7,470 bases of DNA from Methylacidiphilaceae bacterium (GTDB lineage: Bacteria; Verrucomicrobiota; Verrucomicrobiia; Methylacidiphilales; Methylacidiphilaceae), in contig JAQUAR010000048.1 in the NCBI GenBank assembly GCA_028687155.1, positions 1 to 7,470 of the forward strand. Reading direction: 5' to 3'. The translations under genes were made by a program, and so were the position numbers. Under the pieces are notes generated by a model. It made no database searches. It worked only from the letters and a program-made list of their open reading frames with translations, and was not told the DNA's origin. Shown piece after piece: positions 1-4,840 of the stretch (positions are counted from its first letter, which is position 1; every line of letters starts with the position of its first letter).

Positions 1-217
1 TCAAGATCACCGAGACGATCCAGCCCCCGGTGGGGAGCCGCACCCCAAGGGAGCTCTTCGGAAGCTCGACCACGAGCCCCGGCTGGGTGACGAAGGAGGA
101 GCCGAGAAGGAAGAAAAGCAGAAGCAGGAAAACGACCGTGACCAGGGGGACTAAGTCAGTCGTCCCGCGCAGCAGGGCCAAGCGAGGCTGTAATCTCGTC
201 GGGGAAGGAAGCGGCAC
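1..217 (-). CDS. ExbD/TolR-family protein, N-terminal part (cut by window edge)
   Basis: The visible 72 residues show the ExbD/TolR layout: a short basic cytoplasmic N-terminus, one strongly hydrophobic helix (about residues 22-42, LVPLVTVVFLLLLFFLLGSS), then the start of a periplasmic part (QPGLVVELPKS). Such proteins pair with an ExbB/TolQ pentamer and carry inner-membrane energy to the outer membrane or envelope. The GTG at 217 is chosen because it gives a normal-length N-terminus; the upstream ribosome site (AAGAG) is weak, and a TTG at about position 178 is an alternative. The gene starts inside exbB and overlaps it by 62 nt, which suggests coupled translation. In canonical ExbD/TolR the helix reads PLIDVVFLLL with an essential Asp; here the same stretch is PLVTVVFLLL, so the Asp is Thr27. 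The nearest acid is Asp21, six residues earlier at the membrane edge. Family assignment is confident; the physiological partner is unknown. Confidence 0.8.
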   Translation of the reverse strand, partial: MPLPSPTRLQPRLALLRGTTDLVPLVTVVFLLLLFFLLGSSFVTQPGLVVELPKSSLGVRLPTGGWIVSVIL

Positions 218-905
218 GGTTCGATCTCTTGCTGTCGGCGAGCGCGTGCAAAACTTCGATGGCCACGCGTTCCATGTCCTGCGCGATCGCCGCAACGCGA
301 ATTAAAAGATAATTATAAGCGATCGAACTGGGAATGGCTACCGCGATTCCCGCAGCGGCGCTCACCAGGGACACCCAGATGCCCGAGGCCAGGTCGCTCA
401 CCGAGACCGAGCCCGAGGCCCGGTTCATGGCGAGAAACGCCTCGATCATGCCGGTGATCGTTCCCAAAAGCCCGAGAAGGGGGGTGACATAGCTGATCGT
501 CGCCAAAATCGGGAGGTGGGCTTCGAGCGGGGGCAGAGCGAGCTGCGCCGCATCCCGTGTCATCTCCCGCAGTTCGGTCGGCGGATAATCCCGCCGCAGG
601 ATTGCCTGCCGTGCGATCTCGGCCGCCCGGGCGGGCGTTTCCTGGCAGCGAAGGAGGGCCTCCTCGTATCTTCCCTTCCGCAACAAGTTGCCAAGCCCGG
701 TCAGGAAGGAGTCCACATTGCACTCCGCCTTTCGGTAGAAGAGCATCCGCTCCAGGAAGACCCCGGCGGCGAGGACGCTGCAGAGCAGAATCGGCCACAT
801 GACAAGCCCTCCGCGGTGGACGATCTCAAAGAGGCTGATGGCTTCCGGGACCACGCGGGGGTTCGCCTCGCCTGCCGCCAAAAGGAAAAGAGTGTAGGCC
901 GACAT
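156..905 (-). CDS. MotA/TolQ/ExbB-family membrane protein
   Basis: 249 residues from the ATG at 905. A longer reading from 968 exists, but it runs into the preceding gene, and the ATG at 905 shares one base with that gene's stop (TGATG). Predicted membrane helices lie at about 33-54, 133-155 and 174-200, with a cytoplasmic loop between the first two. The family signature is clear: TPLLGLLGTITGM (141-153) in the second long helix and GIAVAIPSSIAYN (186-198) in the third. Such proteins form the pentameric part of motors that use the ion gradient across the inner membrane. The conserved Thr of the GLxGT motif is kept (Thr149). By alignment to E. coli ExbB from memory, the third-helix Glu176 and Thr181 correspond here to Val178 and Ala183, so the polar path looks lost. 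An N-terminal hydrophobic stretch (3-11) may be a signal or a short extra helix. Partner: the overlapping exbD-type gene. Confidence 0.88.
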   Translation of the reverse strand: MSAYTLFLLAAGEANPRVVPEAISLFEIVHRGGLVMWPILLCSVLAAGVFLERMLFYRKAECNVDSFLTGLGNLLRKGRYEEALLRCQETPARAAEIARQAILRRDYPPTELREMTRDAAQLALPPLEAHLPILATISYVTPLLGLLGTITGMIEAFLAMNRASGSVSVSDLASGIWVSLVSAAAGIAVAIPSSIAYNYLLIRVAAIAQDMERVAIEVLHALADSKRSNRAASFPDEITASLGPAARDD

Positions 906-1435
906 CACCAGATAAAGGATTTGGCTTGGGCGACAATCCGGCTTCCATCGACTACGGTGAAGCGCCACGCGTAGACCCGCCCATGCTGCGTGTAATCGTC
1001 CCCGACCACCAGGAAGATCGACCGGACGTTTCCGTGGGCGTGCCGGGAGAAATCGACCTGCGACCAGACGGCCTCGCGCGTCTTCGTCTGCCGATACTCG
1101 AACCGCGCCAAGAGATCCCGCGGCTTCCCTCGGTTCTTCCAGCTGATCACGTAGATGTCGCCCTGCCGCATGGCCATCTCCTCGGGGGTGATCGCCCCCC
1201 AGTTCCAGTACATCTTCTCGTACATCAGGCTCTGGACGTTCCCCGACTTGGCCTTCTTAACCGGAACATTCAGGAGATTCCAAACCTTGGTCACCTTGAC
1301 CCGAGGATCGAGAGCGAGATACTCGCCTCCGGGTTGCAGTTCGTAGGCCCGCCGCACCTCCCCGGCCAACCCCGCCGCCGGCAGCCCGAGCAGCCCGAGC
1401 AGCCCGAGCAAGAGAAAAAGAGAGAACTTCTGCAC
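905..1435 (-). CDS. Small secreted/periplasmic protein of unknown function
   Basis: I do not recognise a named family. The GTG at 1435 gives 176 residues and follows a purine-rich ribosome site (GAAGAAGGGAG) a few bases upstream. Residues 1-25 look like a signal peptide: VQK, then a Leu/Gly-rich core (LLLGLLGLLGL) and a small-residue end (AAGLAG), with cleavage likely near residue 25. The mature part is soluble, about 150 residues, rich in aromatic and basic residues, and ends in a beta-strand-like stretch (YAWRFTVVDGSRIVAQ) and a C-terminal Trp. No cysteine is present, so it is not a lipoprotein. It lies 11 nt after rsmI and overlaps the ExbB start by one base, so it is probably co-expressed with the ExbB/ExbD pair and may be a periplasmic accessory; that role is inferred from position only. 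The signal-peptide core is encoded by a perfect 9-bp tandem repeat. Confidence 0.75.
   Translation of the reverse strand: MQKFSLFLLLGLLGLLGLPAAGLAGEVRRAYELQPGGEYLALDPRVKVTKVWNLLNVPVKKAKSGNVQSLMYEKMYWNWGAITPEEMAMRQGDIYVISWKNRGKPRDLLARFEYRQTKTREAVWSQVDFSRHAHGNVRSIFLVVGDDYTQHGRVYAWRFTVVDGSRIVAQAKSFIW
1382..1408. repeat. Three perfect tandem copies of a 9-bp unit
   Basis: CAGCCCGAG occurs three times in direct succession on the plus strand, followed by a partial copy. On the coding (minus) strand each unit reads CTCGGGCTG, encoding Leu-Gly-Leu in the hydrophobic core of the signal peptide of the small secreted protein. Gain or loss of a unit would keep the reading frame. Confidence 0.9.
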
Positions 1436-1446
1436 CCTCCCTTCTT

Positions 1447-2301
1447 CTACACCACCGGGGTCGACCTGGAAAGACAAGGATCGGCTCCGTCTCCCCATCC
1501 CTGATTTCTTCCGGACGCGCGCCTCGCTTCCTCGGCCCCCTCCACCACGACGCAAAACTCTCCTCGCGGCTCCCGGCCCTGGAACTCCGCCAGCAGCGCT
1601 TCCGTATTCCCCCGGAGAACCTCCTCGAACTTCTTGGTCAGCTCCCGGGCCAGGCAGATCTTCCGGCTCCCCAGGACCGGAACTGCCTCTTGCAGCGACC
1701 GTAGCAACCGGTGGGGCGATTCGAAATAGACCGAGGTGCAGGTGCGCGCCTCGGCGGCCGCCCACTCTCTTTTCCGCGCTCCCCCTTTTACGGGAAGAAA
1801 GCCTCCGAAGTAGAAGGGGGTCGTCGAAAATCCGGACGCCAACAGGGCCGCCAAGACCGAGGAGGGCCCCGGAATCACTTCCACCCGGATCCCCTCCTCG
1901 ACACACCGCCGCAAAAGCCTCTCCCCGGGGTCCGAAATCCCCGGCATCCCTGCATCGCTCACCAGCGCCACCCTCTTCCCCTCGCGCAGCGACGCAAGAA
2001 GCCCCGAAAGCCGCTGGGCTTCATTGAACCGGTGACAGCTCACCAAGGGCTTGTGGATTCCGTAGTGAGCCAGGAGCTGGCCCGTCCTCCGCGTATCCTC
2101 GGCCGCGACCAGGTCCGCGTCCCGCAGGATGCGCAAGGCCCGCAGAGTCATGTCTTCCAAGTTTCCGATCGGGGTTGCCACGACCCAGAGCCGGGGGCCC
2201 TCGCCAACCGGAGTCGCCCCGGTCTTGTCCCTTTCCTGTCCTTCCTCCCGGGGAGGCTCCTCGTCCTCTTTCCCTACCCTCTTTTCGTGCTCCCGCTTCA
2301 T
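1447..2301 (-). CDS. rsmI: 16S rRNA (cytidine1402-2'-O)-methyltransferase
   Basis: 284 residues. RsmI uses S-adenosylmethionine to methylate the ribose of C1402 in the decoding centre of 16S rRNA and acts in the cytoplasm. The tetrapyrrole-methylase-type fold is visible through its motifs: ATPIGNLED (42-50) near the start, AAEDTR (66-71), VSDAGMPGISDPG (114-126), IPGPSS (143-148), FESPHR (193-198) and ARELTKKFEE (218-227). Family members usually begin a few residues before the ATPIGNL motif. Here a highly charged extension of about 37 residues precedes it (MKREHEKRVGKEDEEP...). No alternative start codon lies between the ATG at 2301 and the motif, so this start is kept although no good ribosome site is visible. 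The C-terminus ends in a variable tail after the conserved FCVVVEGAEE. It is the first gene of the minus-strand row and diverges from the tRNA-Leu gene. Confidence 0.95.
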   Translation of the reverse strand: MKREHEKRVGKEDEEPPREEGQERDKTGATPVGEGPRLWVVATPIGNLEDMTLRALRILRDADLVAAEDTRRTGQLLAHYGIHKPLVSCHRFNEAQRLSGLLASLREGKRVALVSDAGMPGISDPGERLLRRCVEEGIRVEVIPGPSSVLAALLASGFSTTPFYFGGFLPVKGGARKREWAAAEARTCTSVYFESPHRLLRSLQEAVPVLGSRKICLARELTKKFEEVLRGNTEALLAEFQGREPRGEFCVVVEGAEEARRASGRNQGWGDGADPCLSRSTPVV

Positions 2302-2312
2302 AGGTCGCGTCA

Positions 2313-2342
2313 GAGATACGATAAGGCAAGGGGGCCTCCCAA
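2313..2342 (-). promoter_or_regulatory. Possible promoter for rsmI
   Basis: On the minus strand a -35-like TTGGGA (2342-2337) and a -10-like TATCTC (2318-2313) are 18 nt apart. Transcription would start only a few bases before the rsmI ATG, giving an almost leaderless mRNA; that fits the absence of a visible ribosome site there. Both hexamers are imperfect. Confidence 0.25.
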
Positions 2343-2354
2343 GCGAGCCCCGCC

Positions 2355-2383
2355 TCGACAGGCCGGCATCTGTCCGCTACGCT
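2355..2383 (+). promoter_or_regulatory. Probable promoter of tRNA-Leu
   Basis: A -35-like TCGACA (2355-2360) and a -10-like TACGCT (2378-2383) are exactly 17 nt apart. The predicted start at about 2390 is just before the mature tRNA 5' end at 2397. The -35 matches five of six consensus bases and the -10 matches three. The same TACGCT hexamer, with the same 17-nt spacing, is found in the candidate kdp promoter at 4358-4386. Confidence 0.45.
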
Positions 2384-2396
2384 AGAGCCGCGGAGC

Positions 2397-2477
2397 GGGC
2401 TCGTGGCGAAACGGTAGACGCGCTAGACTTAGGATCTAGTCTCGCGAGAGGTCTGGGTTCAAATCCCAGCGAGCCCA
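2397..2477 (+). tRNA. tRNA-Leu, anticodon TAG
   Basis: The cloverleaf can be drawn completely. The acceptor stem is GGGCTCG (2397-2403) with CGAGCCC (2470-2476). The D-stem is GCG/CGC (2406-2408/2419-2421). The anticodon stem is CTAGA/TCTAG (2423-2427/2435-2439) around loop CTTAGGA, with anticodon TAG at 2430-2432 reading CUA (Leu). A 13-nt variable region (2440-2452) follows, then the T-stem CTGGG/CCCAG around TTCAAAT (2453-2469). The discriminator base A2477 and the TGGCGAAA...GGTAGACGCG segment are typical of tRNA-Leu. The 3' CCA is not encoded, since A is followed by CCC, so a CCA-adding enzyme is needed. draT follows after 84 nt with no obvious terminator between. Confidence 0.97.
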
Positions 2478-2561
2478 CCCGGAGGTGGAGCCGCAGGGCG
2501 TTGTCCCGCGCCGGAAGCAAGGGCTGCCTCCGCCGCGCATCGGGTACGAACTTTGTGAGAC

Positions 2562-3401
2562 ATGCAGGCCAGGCCAAGCGCTGCTTCCGGACGGTCGGTT
2601 GCCTCGCACGCCCAGGCGAGCAATCTGGTAGGGGTTCCCTCCGCACTTTTGGCGAGCCCGGACTTCAACGAGCGTCCGATCCGGCTTTCGATTCATGGGG
2701 TTCGCGAGATGAACCCGGGGCTCTTCCGAAAGTTGGGTGGAGCGCGGGATGCCTGCGAGCCGGCGCGGATCTTCGAGGAGTATATGGAGGTCCTCTTCGG
2801 CCTCGACGAAGAGCAGCGGAAGCACCCTGGTCCCGATGGGCGGCGGCGCTACCAGTCGAGCTACCGGCGGCTCCTGGAAGGATGGGCCTTCGACTCGAAT
2901 GGCCCAGAAGGTGCTGTGCTCAAGGGGTGGGTGGAAAGCCGCTTCGGACTCTTCCCGACCTATCATAAGCGCCCGATCGAGCGGTTTTCCTCACCCGCAT
3001 GGGTCACCTACGTGGAGGAAAAGATGGCGAGCCGCTTTCACAACAATGCGATCCAGATGCAGCTCGATCTCCTCTACGAGTTCGCCCAGTGGTCGCTTGA
3101 TCGGGCTTCCGGACGGGCGGAGCGCCACCGGACCCTCTACCGCGGGGTGGAGGGATTCGAGGAGAACCAGATTCTGGAGCGGCGCGGCAAGGGGAGCGCC
3201 CTGGTGCTCCTCAATAACCTTGTCTCCTTCACGACCGAGCGGGGAGTGGCCGAGCAGTTCGGAAGCTGGATTCTCACGGCGAGGGTTCCCTTGGGGAAGA
3301 TCCTCTTTTTTCGCGAGCTCCTTCCCCACCATGTCCTCCAGAGCGAGGCGGAGCACCTCGTCATCGGCGGAGCCTTTGAGGTCGAGATCGGTCGGCCATG
3401 A
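2562..3401 (+). CDS. draT: NAD+-dinitrogen-reductase ADP-D-ribosyltransferase
   Basis: 279 residues, about the length of known DraT proteins. DraT transfers ADP-ribose from NAD+ to an arginine of dinitrogenase reductase (NifH), switching nitrogenase off in response to ammonium or energy shortage. The N-terminal pattern NLVGVPSALLASPDF (21-35) with IHGVRE (44-49) and the EYMEVLFGLDEEQR segment (73-86) match DraT as I remember it. Three later stretches fit the usual ADP-ribosyltransferase plan: LYRG (192-195, NAD-binding Arg), NNLVSFTTE (218-226, the Ser/Thr strand) and SEAEHLVIGG (261-270, probable catalytic Glu); the exact catalytic residue is inferred. The ATG at 2562 matches the family's N-terminus, but its ribosome site (GTGAGAC) is weak. 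The stop overlaps draG by 4 nt (ATGA). No nif gene is in the window, and no sigma-54 promoter or NifA site was seen upstream. Confidence 0.93.
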   Translation: MQARPSAASGRSVASHAQASNLVGVPSALLASPDFNERPIRLSIHGVREMNPGLFRKLGGARDACEPARIFEEYMEVLFGLDEEQRKHPGPDGRRRYQSSYRRLLEGWAFDSNGPEGAVLKGWVESRFGLFPTYHKRPIERFSSPAWVTYVEEKMASRFHNNAIQMQLDLLYEFAQWSLDRASGRAERHRTLYRGVEGFEENQILERRGKGSALVLLNNLVSFTTERGVAEQFGSWILTARVPLGKILFFRELLPHHVLQSEAEHLVIGGAFEVEIGRP

Positions 3402-4297
3402 CGGCGGTTTCTCGCGAGGAGCGCAGGGCCCGGGCGCTGGGAGCCTACCTCGGGTTCGCGGTTGGGGATGCGCTCGGGGCGACGGTCGAGTTTCTTTCGG
3501 CGGAGGAGATCGCGGAGCGCTACAGGGTCCACCGGCGGATGATCGGAGGCGGGTGGCTCGGGCTCAAGCCGGGGCAGGTCACCGACGACACCGAGATGTG
3601 CTTGGCCGTGGGGCGGGCGATCCTGGCGCTCGGAAGGTTCGAACCTTGCTCGATGGCGGAGGAGATGGTTCGCTGGTATCGTAGCCGGCCGGTCGATGTG
3701 GGAGCCACCTGCCTGCAGGGAATTCGCCGCTATTTGAGCGACGGCTCGCTCGAAGCGCTTCCCAGCCGCTGGCATGGGGGCAACGGCGCCTGCCTGCGGA
3801 ATCTCCCCGTCATCCTGGCGACCCTGGGAGACGAGGAAGCCTTTGGTCGCTGGACGATCGGCCAGTGCCACTTCACCCACAATCACCGGTTTTCGGATGC
3901 CGGAACGCTCGCGCTCGGGGAGATGGTCCGGAGCCTGCTGGGAGGCGAGGGAATCTCGGGAGCGCGGGCCGCGGCCGATCGGCTGATCGACCGGCACCCG
4001 GTCTTCGCCTTTGACCCCCATCCCGCAAGCTCCTCGGGCTACGTGGTCGATACGATTCAGACGGTCTTCTTCACCTTCTTCGGCAGCGACTCCTTTGCCT
4101 CCTGCTTGATCGCGACTGTCAATCGCGGGGGAGATGCGGATTCGACGGGGGCGCTCGCGGGGATGCTCGCCGGAGCGAGATACACGGCCGAGGGGATCCC
4201 GCGGGGATGGCTCCGGAAGCTTCCGACCGAGGTCATGAAGGAGATCGAGATCCAGGTCGACCGCCTGCTCGCTCTCGCCGATGCCCAGAGGAGATAA
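3398..4297 (+). CDS. draG: ADP-ribosyl-[dinitrogen reductase] glycohydrolase
   Basis: 299 residues, close to the usual 290-300. DraG removes the ADP-ribose placed by DraT on nitrogenase reductase and so restores nitrogen fixation; it is a dinuclear-Mn enzyme of the ADP-ribosylglycohydrolase family. Visible motifs are GFAVGDALGATVEF (19-32), GQVTDDTEM (59-67, metal-binding Thr-Asp-Asp), GGNGA (127-131), THNHRFSDAG (160-169), GYVVDTIQTVFFTFF (214-228) and NRGGDADSTGALAGMLAGA (242-260, second metal-binding Asp-x-Asp-Ser/Thr group). All expected acidic ligands appear intact, so the enzyme should be active. GYVVDTIQTVFFTFF and the preceding draT are what favour DraG over a generic ADP-ribosylglycohydrolase. 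The ATG at 3398 overlaps the draT stop, so translation is probably coupled; no strong ribosome site of its own is seen. A hairpin starts 16 nt after the stop. Confidence 0.95.
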   Translation: MTAVSREERRARALGAYLGFAVGDALGATVEFLSAEEIAERYRVHRRMIGGGWLGLKPGQVTDDTEMCLAVGRAILALGRFEPCSMAEEMVRWYRSRPVDVGATCLQGIRRYLSDGSLEALPSRWHGGNGACLRNLPVILATLGDEEAFGRWTIGQCHFTHNHRFSDAGTLALGEMVRSLLGGEGISGARAAADRLIDRHPVFAFDPHPASSSGYVVDTIQTVFFTFFGSDSFASCLIATVNRGGDADSTGALAGMLAGARYTAEGIPRGWLRKLPTEVMKEIEIQVDRLLALADAQRR

Positions 4298-4312
4298 GCG
4301 GGGACGAGCGTC

Positions 4313-4363
4313 TGCCGGCGCTCCCACCTCCCTCTGCAAGAGCTGGGAGGTCCGGCGTTGGCA
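4313..4363 (+). terminator. Large hairpin after draG, terminator-like without a U-tract
   Basis: A two-part stem can be drawn. The outer stem is TGCCGGCGC (4313-4321) with GCGTTGGCA (4355-4363), 9 pairs including two G-U. The inner stem is ACCTCCC (4326-4332) with GGGAGGT (4345-4351), 7 pairs, separated from the outer by a small asymmetric internal loop. The hairpin begins 16 nt after the draG stop, a normal terminator place, but no run of T follows. It may act as a 3'-end stabiliser or a Rho-assisted terminator. Its 3' arm contains the -35 of the candidate kdp promoter. Confidence 0.5.
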
Positions 4364-4386
4364 CTGCTCCCGGTTGGTGTTACGCT
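4358..4386 (+). promoter_or_regulatory. Candidate extended -10 promoter for the kdp operon
   Basis: TTGGCA (4358-4363) and TACGCT (4381-4386) are 17 nt apart, and the -10 is preceded by TG-n (TG at 4378-4379), the extended -10 element. Transcription would begin at about 4393 and give a leader of about 260 nt before the first kdp-region gene. In many bacteria kdp is controlled by KdpD/KdpE; no operator can be assigned here by eye. A small inverted repeat (GTTA-CGC-TAAC, 4379-4389 region) overlaps the -10 and could bind a regulator, but is short. Confidence 0.5.
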
Positions 4387-4654
4387 AACGGCGAGGAAGG
4401 CGAGAAGCTCTTGAGGAAACCTGGGAAATCGACCGGGCTTCCGACCGAGACCTTTTCCGCCGTGGAGGGCGAGGAGTCCTGCCGCGGGTCCGCTCTCGCC
4501 CTCTCTTGGCTCCCGAGCCTCTTGGAGAGTCGTGGAAAGGTGGCGCTCAAGAAGAGGGGGTGGAGCGTCGGGAGAGGGTCGTTTACCGAGTTTTGATACG
4601 GCAACGGTGCATTTTGAGTCCTCGCGTCCGGGAAAAGGCCTTATAGAGGGAACG
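4387..4654 (+). other. Long GC-rich leader/intergenic stretch before the kdp genes
   Basis: No convincing coding region is seen here in either direction. Several stems can be drawn: GAGGGCGAG (4465-4473) with CTCGCCCTC (4495-4503), nine perfect pairs around a 21-nt loop; GGCT (4508-4511) with AGCC (4516-4519); and GGCGCTC (4542-4548) with GAGCGTC (4563-4569), one G-U pair. CTCTC at 4501-4505 can also pair with GAGAG at 4525-4529, which competes with the first stem. I could not match the region to any riboswitch class known to me, including the c-di-AMP (ydaO) type sometimes found upstream of potassium genes. It may be a structured 5' leader or simply GC-rich spacer. Confidence 0.4.
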
Positions 4655-4738
4655 ATGGCGGACATGATTTACGTGGTAGGGACTCTGCTCTTCTTTGCGT
4701 TGGCGATGGCCTACGGGCAGTGGTGTGGACGGATCTAG
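4655..4738 (+). CDS. 27-residue single-helix membrane peptide upstream of kdpF
   Basis: The ATG at 4655 follows a good ribosome site (AGAGGG, about 5 nt away) and gives a 27-residue peptide whose middle (about residues 5-20, IYVVGTLLFFALAMAY) is one membrane helix, ending in a short polar tail GQWCGRI with a Cys. The stop is 9 nt before kdpF. Small peptides with the pattern LLFFALA..Y...C.R just before kdpF occur, to my memory, in other bacteria, usually as unnamed hypothetical proteins. The good ribosome site, spacing and membrane character support a real gene, and the peptide may be a further small subunit or regulator of the Kdp pump. That function is inference from position; it is not itself KdpF-like in sequence. 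Confidence 0.7.
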   Translation: MADMIYVVGTLLFFALAMAYGQWCGRI

Positions 4739-4747
4739 GGAGGAAAA

Positions 4748-4828
4748 ATGCTCGCTCTTCTCGGAATCGTCTGCGTGGGGCTCCTGCTCTATCTCTTTGC
4801 GGCGATGATTTGGCCCGAGAAGTTCTAA
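4748..4828 (+). CDS. kdpF: KdpF, small subunit of the potassium-transporting ATPase
   Basis: 26 residues, in the range of known KdpF peptides (about 25-30), preceded by a strong ribosome site (GGGAGGA, about 4 nt before the ATG). One helix (LALLGIVCVGLLLYLFAAMI, residues 2-21) is followed by the typical end WPEKF; many KdpF peptides finish in a similar [RWN]-P/A-E-x-F tail. KdpF sits against KdpA and helps stabilise the KdpFABC complex in the inner membrane. The order kdpF-kdpA-kdpB with gaps of 12 and 10 nt is the standard operon. Genes this short are often missed by automatic annotation. Confidence 0.9.
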   Translation: MLALLGIVCVGLLLYLFAAMIWPEKF

Positions 4829-4840
4829 GCGGCTTCGGAA

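Noticed and set aside
906..968. Longer ExbB start at the ATG at 968
   Set aside because: It would add 21 polar residues from inside the preceding gene; the ATG at 905 overlaps that gene's stop and gives a normal family N-terminus.
2341..2477. GCGAGCCC present both upstream of the tRNA and at its 3' end, as a possible attachment-site repeat
   Set aside because: Only eight bases match, both copies lie within 130 nt, and no integrase or element is present between or beside them.
2377..2968. Open frames antisense to the tRNA and draT with LGFEPRP- and RWDLNP-like strings
   Set aside because: These strings are the well-known false translation of tRNA genes, and the rest of the frames is antisense to draT.
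3137..4339. 400-residue minus-strand open frame
   Set aside because: It is antisense to draT and draG, both of which are clear genes; the translation is rich in Arg, Pro and Gly with no recognisable domain.
4360..4375. Sigma-54-like -24/-12 element (TGGCAC...GGTT)
   Set aside because: The -12 position carries GG instead of GC and the TTGC motif is missing; the sigma-70-type reading fits better.
4207..4604. Open frames on both strands across the draG-kdp gap
   Set aside because: They show low-complexity, Arg/Ser/Pro/Gly-rich composition without domains; one overlaps draG out of frame. They look like chance frames in GC-rich DNA.
4641..4647. TTATAG/TATAGA as a -10 box next to the first kdp-region gene
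   Set aside because: The nearest -35-like hexamer (TTGAGT, 4614-4619) is 21 nt away, too far, and the site merges with the ribosome site.
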